Assembly (NCBI GenBank): GCA_951799445.1 | Contig: OX637295.1 | Coordinates: 16,678,001 to 16,742,000, forward strand | Length of the DNA: 64,000 nucleotides | Source of the DNA: Pseudisothecium myosuroides | Taxonomy: Eukaryota > Streptophyta > Bryopsida > Hypnales > Lembophyllaceae | Direction: 5' to 3' | Shown: one piece after another, positions 1 to 10,529 of the stretch | Layout: each line of letters starts with the position of its first letter | How positions within the stretch are numbered: the stretch's first letter is position 1 | Notes under the pieces: model-generated | What the model was told of the DNA's origin: nothing | Databases searched by the model: none | Seen by the model: only the letters and a program-made list of their open reading frames with translations | Program-made: the position numbers and the translations under genes

Positions 1-588
1 GAGCGTCCACTGCAATCAAACAAGTGCATTCTCAATGTAGTGCAAACACAAAACCCATGAATTGAAACACAGAGTGACACTCTGCAAGTTGCAAACATGA
101 CTTTCCCGACAGTGTGAGCACTACGATTCTCGAGTCTGGGTTAGAATCGTAAACTATTCGCTAATAGAGCTCCAGTATTTGGGCCGTCCTGAGTCAGTCA
201 GTCGATCAGTCACTCTACTCTCCCGCAGGGGCACAGACAAATTCTCTTCAGCTGTTTTGCCAAGAAGAAGGAATTTCGAAAACTATCCATCAGCAACGTA
301 CCCTCTGCTACTGCCAAATTGCGAACTCTGTAGAGCAGAGGATTTCAAGTCACTGAAACTTACGTTCATCTCTCCAGTAATAAGAGTCGTCGTAGCCTTG
401 TACGAAGCAGACTTTGCCGAGTACAAGCAGTACGGCTATCACAGATCGGCCAAGCTGACCACGAAGCAGGTGCGACTGTTGTCCCATCTTGTACGTACGT
501 TACAACTGCAGCAGGGAGTTTGATCCTTACAACCTTACTAGCAACAGCAATTCTACAAATTTTCGAAAGCAACAAGACGACTTGTACT
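1..588. other. Low-repeat sequence, no confident gene
   Basis: This stretch is less AT-rich than the following 20 kb and could be the 3' untranslated part or later exons of the minus-strand candidate at 589-765. Plus-strand 179-523 is open for 114 codons but shows no recognisable motif. Nothing firmer can be said. Confidence 0.3.
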
Positions 589-765
589 CTAACTGAGGTT
601 TTCCATCACAGTGACGGACTCTTTAACTCCGAGCGCAAGCTCATTCTTCATCTCGGTCTGCAGCCTGCACTGCATGATCGGTGCACGGGTGCCTGTCTGG
701 CGATAATCTAATGAAAGCTGTGCAGGAGTCATGTTCGCTTTTAATGCCCTGTCGGAGTTTGAGCC
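589..765 (-). CDS. Possible terminal exon of an unrecognised protein
   Basis: Read on the minus strand from about 765, the frame gives GGSNSDRALKANMTPAQLSL, then a Thr/Arg/Gln-rich stretch ending KESVTVMENLS and a stop at 589. Codon use and residue mix look coding and the stretch is GC-richer than its flank. An acceptor-like CTAAG or CTAG lies at its start, directly beside the 17-bp array. Plus-strand frames across the same bases are also open (179-523, 520-711), so orientation is not certain. I do not recognise the family. Confidence 0.33.
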   Translation of the reverse strand, partial: GSNSDRALKANMTPAQLSLDYRQTGTRAPIMQCRLQTEMKNELALGVKESVTVMENLS

Positions 766-773
766 TCCTAGCT

Positions 774-911
774 TAGTGATATTTGGTGGTAAGTGATATT
801 TGGTGGTAAGTGATATTTGGTGGTAAGTGATATTTGGTGGTAAGTGATATTTGGTGGTAAGTGATATTTGGTGGTAAGTGATATTTGGTGGTAAGTGATA
901 TATGGTGGTAA
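774..911. repeat. 17-bp tandem array, eight units
   Basis: The unit AGTGATATTTGGTGGTA is repeated eight times with almost no change; only the last unit carries TATGG for TTTGG. Because 17 is not a multiple of three, all three minus-strand frames are traversed without a stop, giving an open frame fused to the exon candidate at 589-765. The near identity suggests recent expansion. Confidence 0.95.
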
Positions 912-936
912 GGGAGCCAACCCATTTCCCAACCAC

Positions 937-1151
937 TTAACACTTAAAGGACAAAGGGGTGACCCTTGAAATCATCCTTTTGTATAACTGTGTGAATCAG
1001 TGACTTAAAAAATTGCAAAAGCACTCATTGGAAGTCAAGCTACTGTAGAAGATTTTCCCTTTTCACAACAAATTTGGAGGATGAATAGTTACAGTTTGAT
1101 TCTTAGTCATCCATCGGCCACATAATGGCCTCCTCGTCGTTTAAGGGCTAA
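937..1151 (+). mobile_element. Short TTAA-flanked MITE, copy 1
   Basis: About 215 bp sharing its body with copies at 8176, 20180 and, inverted, 4202 and 38840: an ATCATCC block near the left end, AGTGCTCA-like and AAATTTGGAGGATGAATAG blocks, and a CATCGGCC block near the right. Its right end reads TTAAGGGCTAA where the best copy has TTAAGGGTTAA. It has no coding capacity. Confidence 0.7.
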
Positions 1152-1191
1152 GCAATTGAGCATATTTGGAGAGCAAGTATGGAGAATTTTG

Positions 1192-1445
1192 TTCACCCCT
1201 TAAGTTTCTCGACTATATTTTTCCAAAAACCGCTCGAAAATTGCCATTTTGGGCACAAGTACCAAATTTTGGGAAAAAAAAACATTTTTGAACACATGTA
1301 ACTACAGGATCTTCTAATACGCTAATTTGAGAAGATGTGGAAAAAAATTCAGAATTTTCCACCTTATAGATTGCAAAATATTAGCGTTTGAATTAACAAA
1401 ATTCCTTTTTTTAACCTACAAAAAAACGGGCAGCTGCACTTCATA
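1192..1445 (+). mobile_element. Truncated large TTAA element
   Basis: Begins TTCACCCCTTAAGTTTC, a decayed version of the TTAACCCCTAAAGTTCC end of the element at 6441-7334, then follows that element in inverted orientation (GCCATTTTGGGCACA, ATTAGCGTTTGAATT, GGGCAGCTGCACTTC). The other end is missing, so it is a fragment. It is followed at about 1490 by sequence also found downstream of the 6441 copy. Confidence 0.65.
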
Positions 1446-1489
1446 ATCAATGATGAATATGAAAAAAAAATTGATTAAATTTTTTTTTC

Positions 1490-1960
1490 CTATATTTTTA
1501 ATCCAATTTACAACATATTGACTAAATGCACAAGTTATAGGACATACATGTTTGTTTCTAAAAATGTTGAACTTTAGACAAAACTTCATCTTTTGGAGGG
1601 GCTAAAAAAAACTACATTTTGAAGATTAGGTACATTATACTTGCAATCAATGGGCATATTCCACCCTAAAATTTTAGAACAATGTACTTGAGCAAGTTAA
1701 CCAAAAGATCCTTTAGTTAACTATGTTAAAAAATAAATACTAATGATTGAAGATATTGACCTTGCATTGGAGACAAGTATGTTGAAGGAGTATTGGGCTC
1801 TAAACATGAAAGAACTTTAGGAGTTAAAACTTATCTTCAATGTTATTAGAAAGAATTCTTTTGAAATTTGGCCCTTCTTGCATTCAAAATTGTTAACAAA
1901 GGATTTATGCTCATGTCTTGGAAGCACTATGTAATTCAATCTACTTGATCACTTGAAGAC
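1490..1960. repeat. Diverged dispersed repeat, also at 7364-7800
   Basis: Long collinear similarity to 7364-7800, for example CAACATATTGA.TAAATGCACAAGTTATAGGACATA, ACTTGCAATC, ACCAAAAGATCCT and ATGCTTCTAGAGCA-like blocks. Pieces of the same unit reappear at 4559-4680 against 7857-7970 (TTGTGCTCCTGCA.GAG). This suggests an older, larger transposon later split by insertions. No coding frame survives. Confidence 0.6.
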
Positions 1961-2228
1961 TTAAATTGGTAGCGTGTTAAACCAATAAAGACATTCACTA
2001 CTACATAAATTTGTGACCAAAACAACCAAAAACTATTGATCATGCTTGTTGTTTTGGTCGTACAACAAAGGATTTATGCCAATGCTTTGGAAGCACTATG
2101 TGATTCATTCTATTTGATTACTTGAAGACTTGAATTGGTGGTGAGTTAAGCCATAAAGGATATTCACTACTACAAAATTTTGCAATCAAAACAACTGAAA
2201 ATTGTCAATCACATCTGTTGTTTTGGTC
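1895..2228. repeat. Imperfect tandem duplication of about 165 bp
   Basis: Two adjacent copies share ACAAAGGATTTATGC, TTGGAAGCACTATGT, ACTTGAAGACTT, CATTCACTACTACA-like and GTTGTTTTGGTCGT blocks in order. The second copy runs into the CACTA-type element at 2165. Confidence 0.6.
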
Positions 2229-3398
2229 GTGTTGATTTGGACAGTAATCAATCGAAATTTGTTGATTTTTTTTTGTTGATTTGGTCACACCTAGGAAAAA
2301 AAATCGAATATTTTTGGCTATCCAAAATTTCTAAGAAGAGGATTTTTCTTTTACTTCTCTACAGCCCAAAATTTGAAGGCAACCAAAATCTACCCATGGT
2401 CACCCATCAATTTCAAACCAAAGACCTCATAGATAGGGCCACAATGTTCCATCCAACACACCACCATTGAATTTCAATGTAAATTTCATATATTTGAGAT
2501 ATTGAGATTTAGCTTGATTGTCCAAATTTGAAATTTCATATATTTGAATGAAATTTAGCTTGATTGTCCAAATTTTCTTAGTTCAAAGTTCTTAAGAAAA
2601 AGTTATTTAACTATGCCCAAATGGCCGGCAAAGTTTGTTGAGTTTTAAAAACACCAAATTTGTGGATGATTAAGTTAAAAAAAAAAATTGTTGTTTATAG
2701 AATCTCAACCGTGGTGTTTTAAGCATTGCCCAAATGAGGGAAATGCAAGTCAAAATCATGTGCTTATATGCTTTTAACTTTTGGGGATTATATTAAAAAT
2801 CTTGTTGAAAATATATATGAAGAACTTCAAACCAATTGGATCTATTTGTCATGGCTTTTCCAAACTACTAAAAACTACTAAAATAATGACCTCCTTAGAC
2901 TTTTTAATCACCACTTAGATTGGTTTGAAATTTTTTAGACATTGATCTAGTAGTAAATTACAATTTTAATAAAATTTTCACAAGAATTGTATTCAACAAA
3001 CATTGAATTGGAAAGGGCTTGCCTACAAGTAGAAAATGGTTTGAAATCATGCCTCAAGGCCTTGAGGGTTAATTAATTATTTTGGCATCAATGTGCCAAC
3101 CTTAGCCTTCTGTTTTGATACAAAAACATTCCAAAATCTTCTAAAATATTAAAAATGTGCTAAGTAGAGTCCAAAAATTTCAAAAGATTCCTATAGATTT
3201 CCAAAGATTCCAAAGATTTCAAATTCCTTAAAATTCTATTGATTTGGTCATTGCATTATTCAAATCAACAGAAATGAGGCAATCATTTTGTTGATTTTCA
3301 CAGGAAATTCAAAAATCAATGAAAACGGTCATTACAGTACTCCAAACAACAAAAATCAATTGATTTTTTGTTGATTTGATCGTGGCTTTTTAGTAGTG
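2165..3398 (+). mobile_element. Non-autonomous CACTA element with ATT target duplication
   Basis: Left end CACTACTACAAAATTTTGC, right end GGCTTTTTAGTAGTG, flanked on both sides by the triplet ATT (2162-2164 and 3399-3401). CACTA ends with a 3-bp duplication are the signature of the CACTA (En/Spm) superfamily. Subterminal TTGTTTTGGTCGT and GTTGATTTGATCGTG motifs are repeated in opposing orientation. At 1.2 kb it has no transposase frame. Confidence 0.75.
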
Positions 3399-3922
3399 AT
3401 TTTACATTTGGGCTTGGTAAAACTTCATTAGATTTCTAAATTAAAATGCCCGTTTCAAAAATTTGATATTTTTCACACTAATTTATGTCTACAAATTAAT
3501 CTCAATTTTTCATAATTAAAAACATCAAATTGAATTTTATATGATTTTAAACTAATTTCTATATAAAATCATAGCAATTACAAAAATGCTTAAAATAATA
3601 TTAATTTTTTTAATGAAAATAATAGTGACAAACATCATAATATAATTGATGTACTCTTTGGGCTCACACCAAGAGAAATTCAATAAATAAAAAGTTCAAA
3701 AGTGGTGTATTTTGAGCTTTCAAGATGCTACCTTCAAAGTGTCACAAACATTATAATTTCAAAAATTAAAAATAAATAAAAATGGAGTTAAAAATAAATT
3801 ATTAAAGCTATATTTTCTTAGTTACATTAAGCTTTAAAATACTTAAAATCAAGAAGTATGTGAATATTCAAATTTTGACTTTCAAAATGCATTTGGGTCT
3901 TGCAATGTTCTTTGCGGGTTAA

Positions 3923-4197
3923 GGTAGGATGTTAAGTCCATCCCACAAAGTGGAACATGCAAGGTGAATTTTGTGTTCTGCAAGGTAATTGTAAAAAAAA
4001 AAGCCTCTATTTTGTACCATGTTAATTCTATGTTTTCTATCTTCTCCAACTAATTTGGGGCTCTCATTGCACATATGAACTCAAAATTTGCAAATCTGAT
4101 CATGTGTGACAAGTAAAAAAAATTTGAGTTCTTTTCAGAGGTAAATTCACCCTACATGGCTCACGGCCCACTTTGTGGGACGGATTTAGCATCCTGT
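3923..4197 (+). mobile_element. MITE with GGATG ends inserted at a TTAA-element terminus
   Basis: Inverted ends GGATGTTAAGTCCATCCCAC and GTGGGACGGATTTAGCATCC. Direct copies of CGGGTTAA at 3915-3922 and 4198-4205 look like an 8-bp target duplication, as in hAT elements (Mutator would give about 9). A relative lies at 50339-50594. The target was the end of the short TTAA MITE that continues from 4202. Confidence 0.7.
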
Positions 4198-4201
4198 CGG
4201 G

Positions 4202-4427
4202 TTAACTTAGGAAGGACACCACCGACAATAAGTGTTTGATGAATGATAAGGAATTCTCCAATGTAGGACAAAACTACAACCATTCATCTTTGGAACTCTT
4301 CATGGAAAGTGGAGAAATTCTACAGTAGCTTGACTTCCAATGAGTACTTTTGGATTTTTTTTCCAATGACTCTCACATTAACACAATGCATGATTTTCAA
4401 GGTCACCCCGTGGCGTTCTAGGATTAA
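4202..4427 (-). mobile_element. Short TTAA-flanked MITE, inverted copy
   Basis: Inverted relative of 20180-20409: TTAA at 4202, AACTACAACCATTCATCTTTG and CCAATGAGTACTTTTGG inside, ending TTCTAGGATTAA at 4427 where the model copy has TTCAAGGGTTAA. Moderately decayed. Plus-strand 4309-4548 is an incidental open frame across it. Confidence 0.65.
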
Positions 4428-4703
4428 GAGGCTGCTTCTTCAAGCGCAGAGGTCTTCAAGATCTTGTTTGCCACTTGGTCGTGGATCAACAATGCCAAAG
4501 CTTTTTTGGTCTAAATTTTATTTGAAACAAATGGACAATTTCCATTGAACAATGCCGCAGCTTTTGTTAATATGGTTGTTTTGATCACTTGTGCTCCTGC
4601 AAGAGTGTCGACTCACTGACCGTATTTGCAATGAGACGATATTTTCCTCCTACACAGTTTGAGGAGAAAAGCCGACTTGAATGGGGAGGTTCATAACATT
4701 CAG

Positions 4704-5019
4704 TACACTAAAAAGGGTATTTAGTGTTGGCAACACTATTTGCGAACCAGGACACTAAATATCATTAAGCCTACTAAAGTAAGTAACATTAAATGTAATT
4801 TCTAACATTAAATATACTCTATGGTAAATCTGAAATCTGAAAATGTTTACATTTAGTGTTAGAACTTATTAAAGGAAGGTAGAAGGGAAGAGAAGGCAAA
4901 GGCGGCGCATTGAAGTTTAGCACTACACTAATCGTCCTAAAATTGACATTTAGTGTAGGGTCAAGTAGGGTGGTAATTACACTAAATGTAATCCAACACT
5001 AAATACCCTATTTAGTGTA
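4704..5019. mobile_element. Inverted-repeat MITE, TACACTAAA ends
   Basis: Ends TACACTAAAAAGGGTATTTA and its complement CCCTATTTAGTGTA, with the word ACACTAAA or TTTAGTGT repeated through the body so that the ends are themselves partly palindromic. A related element is at 35558-35844. The target duplication is unclear (TA or none), so the superfamily is left open. Confidence 0.65.
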
Positions 5020-5049
5020 GCAGTCTGCATGACTGCCTTCCCAAGGACG

Positions 5050-5077
5050 GAATGGTGTGGAATATTCCACACCATTC
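5050..5077. other. Perfect 28-bp palindrome
   Basis: GAATGGTGTGGAAT is followed without spacer by its exact reverse complement. It lies 31 bp outside the inverted-repeat MITE ending at 5019. It could extrude as a cruciform, bind a dimeric protein, or be the relic of a tail-to-tail insertion footprint. Confidence 0.9.
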
Positions 5078-6440
5078 AGTAGCTACATGGCCAAATGTCA
5101 AAAAATGTCAGACTGTGAGAGATAAAAGCAATGAAACAATTAGTGAGGGCTCAGCTGACATGAGAGGTCTCCAATTAAATTAGCTTTGGTAGTTGGCTAA
5201 TTGGCTCCCAAGGCATGCTGCCAGTCTGCCACCACTTCATGTGGATGAAATTCTTGGAAGAGAAGAAAGGCAGCCTCTACTTTAGCTACTAAATGTTATG
5301 TTCCTGGAATTTGAAAAGAGAACAAGTCTAAGTTTTGTTATGTTTTTGATATGGGTATTTTGAAAGTTACAATCAACCGTGACGAAGACGCATCCTCTTG
5401 TAGTATTGTAGACTTTTAGGGGTTAAAATGTTGGTTCTAGGTGCTTTCCAGAGCTTTTTTTTGGCGATATGTCACTAGATTTCAACTTCCTCTGACACAT
5501 TTCCGCCACTGTGCCTGGCTCCCTTCAAATATTCACCAGCAAACGGGCGGCACGCAGGGCTCTACTATTCATCTACAATGTGAAAATAAAAGCCTTGGTG
5601 CTTTCATTGCATTCGTTGAATTCATGGAAGTGTCTCTTACAACCAAAGTTTGCTACAAAATAAAATCTTTTGTTTTTTTAATGAATATTAATGATTATGC
5701 AAAAATGTAGGACCTTTTGCTTGTCATTTTGGCCAAGGGCCAAGGTAAATTGCCTCCGTCATTGCTACAACCAAGATGACGGGGGCAATGTAAGAACATG
5801 TCCTTTCTTTTGTGATAGTTTTAATCAAGGGGGAGACATTTCTAAATTAATGCAGTGTCTTTGATTGCAAGTATGAATTCAAGTTTAAAAATTTGTTAGC
5901 AAATATGATTTACATTGGGTGACAATTGCATAAACATTGAACAACCATTCCTTCAAAGGGACAAATAACCTTCCCTACTTTGAAGATGTTTTAGTGAGGG
6001 TGCAATATTTCAATCACCTACAACATTAGTGTAACAACAAAACTTTATTTCTATAGAAATTAGTACAATATAGTAATATTCTAGCATACTTAATTTTTTG
6101 TTGTACAAATAGTGTGACTTTGGAAAATTAGTGCATTCAGTACAACAAATGAGTATGCTGTGAATAAAGTTGTAGAAGTAAGTTTATTTGGTTGTTGGTA
6201 ATTAGTTCCTAGCTTCAATTCTCTCAAGTGCACTGATAATTTTCCTTTGTCTAAGTCAAACATTTCAAATAATATAATTGCAATAATGTTAATGGGCCAT
6301 ATTTGTTTATTTTAAACTCTAGCATCATTGATGGTTTCCCAAGAATTACTTGGCATTGTTGACCGTGTATAAAAGCCCAGCTAATGTGTGTGAGCCAGCC
6401 ACTAGTTCACAAACCCAGTTAGCCATTGACACTCAACAAG
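5078..6440. other. AT-rich intergenic stretch, no gene seen
   Basis: Contains short open frames without recognisable products (for example 5441-5710) and an isolated ACTTTTAGGGGTTAA at about 5412-5426 that resembles a right end of the large TTAA elements, without a clear partner. Nothing else could be assigned. Confidence 0.4.
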
Positions 6441-7334
6441 TTAACCCCTAAAGGACCAGCTTGCTATTTTTAGCAATATAACAATATTGGGGAGGTGCGT
6501 GTGACTAGAGATTTTCATATTTTAAGCTGAAATTTTAATAGAAGGTGGGGATGAGGAATATCTTTCATGTGCACTAAATTTCACAACATTTCAAAATAGG
6601 AGTCAAAAGTTATGACCTAATATGTTACTTTTTTCACCGGGCGGGCAGTCCGGGCAGATAAAAAAATCACTTTTTTCAAAAATAAAAATTTGAAATTGAT
6701 TTTCTAGATTTATATGTACGTGGAAAGCTTTGAATCATTCCATTTGGATTAATGAGTCAAAAGTTATGAGGGTTCTTAGTTTGAGGGTAGTTATGGAATC
6801 TCTACTCTAAAATAAACTTTGAAGTCCTTTATTTAACTCAATTTTTAATATTTTTGAAAAAAAATAAAAACATTGGATGTAGATTGTTTATTGCAACATT
6901 ACAACCTTTGGGTTTGGCATTTCTCAATTTTATATCTAAGTTCTTAACAATTTAGTGTTTTGGATCATTCTCTACTTCTTTCTACTTACTATTTTTTTTT
7001 ATATGTTGTACAATTCCAAATGATTTGAAATTTTTTAAGCATGTAGCCAACATGTTTAGCAAAAATAATTCAAAGAAGCACCACCATTTTGGACATTTTT
7101 CCATACAGATGTGACCTTGTGAAGTGCAGCTGCCCTGTTTTTCGCAAGAACAAAATTTTTTTTTTGCCAATTCAAATGCTAATATCTTCCAATCCGCATG
7201 GTGGAAAATTCTGAAAATTTTCCCACATCTTCTAAAACTAGTTTACTATAAGATCCTATGGTTACATGTGTACTAAGAATGGCAATTTTTGAGTGTTTTC
7301 GGTGAAAACATAGTCATGGAACTTTAGGGGTTAA
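6441..7334 (-). mobile_element. Large TTAA-target element, 894 bp, complete
   Basis: Ends TTAACCCCTAAAGGACC and GGAACTTTAGGGGTTAA, an inverted repeat of at least 13 bp including the TTAA at each border. The body is the reverse of 8404-9361 (shared GAAGATATTAGCATT-like, GATCCTA-like and GGGCAG blocks). No transposase. TTAA plus a CCC start matches piggyBac ends; Sola3 elements also duplicate TTAA. Confidence 0.8.
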
Positions 7335-7363
7335 ATTCAACCCACTCCAAAATCCCAAGAAGG

Positions 7364-7990
7364 ATTTCAACCTATTTTCCAACATATTGATTAAATGCAC
7401 AAGTTATAGGACATATGCGTATTTTTCTAAAAATGTTGAAAGACTAAACTTCACCTCTTGTAGGGGCTAGCCAAAAAACTATATTTTGAAGTTTAGGCAC
7501 ATTGAACTTGCAATCGGTGGGTATATTCACTCTAAAATTGGGACAATGTACTAGAACAAATTAACCAAAAGATCCTACAGTTGAATTTGTTAGAAAATAA
7601 ATATTGATGAAGATTTTGAGCTTGCTTTGAGAACGAATATTTCGAAGTAGTTTTGAAGCCTCTAAACATGCATGAAAAAACCTGAGAAGTTACAACTTTA
7701 GTGGTGGCGGAATGATTCCCTTAGTTTGGAATTTGTTCCCTCATGCATTCGAAATTGTCAACAAAGGGTTCATGCCGATGCTTCTAGAGCAATATGTAAT
7801 TCGAATCCGTTGGACGTACCGCTTGCAGACTTCTCATTCAACACCAACACGTATGCTTGTTTTGATTATTTGTGCTCCTGCACGAGCGTCGGCTTACCAT
7901 ATTTGCAATGACACAAATTTTTCCTGCTACAAATTGCAGCAGGTTCTGAGAAGAAAATCAGACTTTCACTGCGAGATTCCTGGAATTTGA
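7364..7990. repeat. Dispersed repeat, second copy of the 1490 unit
   Basis: Collinear with 1490-1960 and, at its end, with 4559-4680. Plus-strand open frame 7712-7990 falls inside it and is judged not to be a gene, because the matching segment at 4559 is not open. Confidence 0.6.
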
Positions 7991-8403
7991 GAACGGCTTC
8001 CTGTGAGTGTAGAAGTCGTTGGAACTCGGAACGGACAGGTTTGGCTCTGCTGCGGCACTCCATCCTCGGATGTGGTGGTAGGTGAGGATCGTATTCAGTA
8101 TCAGAGGTTGCGAAGCACAGCTGGTTGGAACAGTCGGTGGTTCAAGTTTTACCAATTGGAACATGTCTCAGTTTCTTAACCCTTGAATGTTGGGCTAGTG
8201 ACCATGGAAAATCATCCTTTTTGGCAGTGGATGACATCATCTTCTTTGAAAAAATCAAAAGTGCTCACTGGAGGTCAAACTACTATTCATGATCTTTCCT
8301 TTTCATACAAAATTTGGAGGATGGAATGATGGATAGCTGCACTTCTGTACTACAGAGGAGACTCTCTTGTCATTCATCAGCCGCAAAATGTTTGCCTCGA
8401 TGT

Positions 8404-9361
8404 TTAACCCCTAAAATACCAAGGCATTTTCTAACTCTAGAACCACTAAAAACTGCCATTTCTGCTGCGATCACTCAAGAAACCAAAAAAAAAACATTTT
8501 TTTAAAGAATTTATCATAGGATCTTGTACTTCACTTGTCTCAGATCATGTGGTAAAAATTTCAAGAAATTTGACCGTTCCGATTGGAAGATATTAGCATT
8601 CAAAGTCGGAAAAAAAGTTTTCTTGAAATATTTCTTGCAATTTCAAATGACTTTGACGACCATTTGCGGACTTTTTTGCACTACACAACATAAAGTTAAA
8701 TTTTTTTATGCTGAACATTTGAGTTGAGAGTTGGGGAAAAAAATTTCAGCATATCAAAACTTGATTTTTACATGAAAAAAATTTCAGCATATCAAAACTT
8801 GATTTTTACATATAAAAAATTTGTTAAGTAGAAGTAGGTCCAAAATTGATCAAAACACTAAATTGTTAATAGCTTTTAGATGGAATTAAAACACCATAAT
8901 CCCAACAATGGCATTGTTCTTGCAAACAAAATTGACCTCATCAAAAAAAAAATTGAAAAAATTTGAAAATTGCATTCAAAAATGAATTCTATAAGTTGTT
9001 CTTTGAAGAAGATGCTTAAAATGCCCAAAAAACAAGATTGTCTATAGCTTTCTCATCATTAGTCCAAATAGAATCAATCAAAGCTTTAGATGTAGACAAA
9101 AATATGATCTTTGAGAAGAAAAAAAAATTTAAATCATTTTTTCTTTTTTCTTTTTTCTGCCCGACAAATTGTTTTTTTGCTTTAGGATGGTATAACTTTT
9201 GCTCCTGGGCACCGATTGAAAAAATATATATATTTAGAAAGCTAATGTAATTCCTTATCTTCAAAAAAAGTTTCAAAAAATCAGGTCAAAATTTGAGGCC
9301 ACACGGGCCTGCCCAAAGTCTCAAGCATCCCCTGAGGGGACTTTGGTACTTTAGGAGTTAA
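8404..9361 (+). mobile_element. Large TTAA-target element nested in the short MITE
   Basis: Ends TTAACCCCTAAAATACC and GGTACTTTAGGAGTTAA. The borders TTAA 8404-8407 and TTAA 9358-9361 are the duplicated target, which lay in the right end of the MITE it interrupts. The 958-bp body contains no transposase and shares blocks with 9656-10529 (CTCCTGG.CACCGATTGAAAA, GAAAGCTAATG) and, reversed, with 44385-45305. Confidence 0.88.
8736..8811. repeat. 38-bp direct duplication inside the large TTAA element
   Basis: Two adjacent, nearly identical copies of a unit starting GAAAAAAATTTCAGCATATC. The unit is single in the copies at 9656 and 44385, so the duplication is specific to this copy. Confidence 0.8.
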
Positions 9362-9655
9362 GGGTTAACTCTGCATTAGAGAAAAAATGGTGCCTCCATA
9401 GGGCTGCCATGAATTAGAAAAAAAATGAGGTCTCTACAGGGTGGCTAGAGCTAGACAAGTAGTCCAAATAAGTGTTTTTTTCCCAATTTGTTTTACTTGC
9501 ACTTTGGGGGGAAATAGTCCAAAGTTTGGGGCCCCTCTTGAGGCCCAAAATTTTCTTTAATGGTGTTGTCCTTCTTCATTGGAACCAAGATTGATGGCCT
9601 CTTTTTTACTTCCTTTTTTCAAGTTAATAGAGCTCAAGATTTTCTGTTTTGATTT

Positions 9656-10529
9656 TTAACTTCTAAAGAACCAAAGCCTTTTTTTTGCCAAAAAAACACT
9701 AAAAACTACCATTTTTATTGTAAAGAGTAGAAATTTTTTGAGGTGAATCTTATACCTAATTAGTATGAGAACTTGTGAGAAAAATTTCAAAAATTTTGAC
9801 CGTAGAGATTGCAAGATATTTGCGTATAAAGTGAAAATAACAAGTTTTTTAGCACCTTGCGTGACTTGATTATTTGACTTTGAACCTTCTTAACTTAAAT
9901 TTTTGGCACTACAGAGTTTTGAGGTTTAAATATTTATGGTGTGGAATTGAGATGAGAGTATAGGGGGAAAATAATTTAGCTTAATTTTCATTCTTAAGAA
10001 AATTGTTAAGTAGAAGTAGGTATGAAATAAAAGGAAAATCTAAATTATTGATATCTCTAAGATGGAATTGAAACACACCAATTCCAATGGTGAGATTTTT
10101 CCAGCAAGTAAACTAAACCATGTCGATCTTTTTTTTTGAAAAATTATAAAAATTGAGTTCGAAAACGAATCCAACACATTATATTTTCAAGAAGTTGATA
10201 TGATGGCCCGAAAAACAAGATTGTCCATAACTTTCACATCACTTATCCAAATGAAGTGAATGAAAGCTTTTTATGTAGACAAAAATGTAGTCTATTTTTC
10301 AAATTTTTGTGAGTTTTTCTTCCTGCCCGGTCTCCCATGTTTTGAGCTTATTTGGGCATAATTTTTGCTCCTGGACACCGATTGAAAAAAAAATTATATT
10401 CTCATGAAGCTAATCAATTTTTCTATCTTCAAAAAAAAATTCAAAAAATCTTGAAAAAAATTGAGCTTGTAGGTACCTACCCAAAATCCCATTTGTCCCC
10501 CAAACGGATAATGGTCCTTTACGGGTTAA
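9656..10529 (+). mobile_element. Large TTAA-target element, decayed left end
   Basis: Left TTAACTTCTAAAGAACC, right GGTCCTTTACGGGTTAA. The body is collinear with 8404-9361 (ATTTTGACCGTAGAGATTG, CGAAAAACAAGATTGTCCA, TGCTCCTGGACACCGATTG). 874 bp, no transposase. Confidence 0.75.

Larger units (their letters stand above)
8176..9368 (+). mobile_element. Short TTAA MITE split by a later insertion
   Basis: Left end TTAACCCTTGAATG at 8176, body to 8403, then interrupted by the large element 8404-9361, and finished by GGGTTAA at 9362-9368. Removing the insert and one TTAA restores a terminus of the form TTAAGGGTTAA, exactly as at 20399-20409. Confidence 0.85.

Noticed and set aside
179..523. Plus-strand 114-codon frame as a gene
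   Set aside because: No motif, and the neighbouring minus-strand exon candidate looks more protein-like; left undecided rather than called.
774..911. 17-bp array as a CRISPR array
   Set aside because: The units are contiguous with no unique spacers and there are no cas genes; it is a simple minisatellite in a eukaryotic genome.
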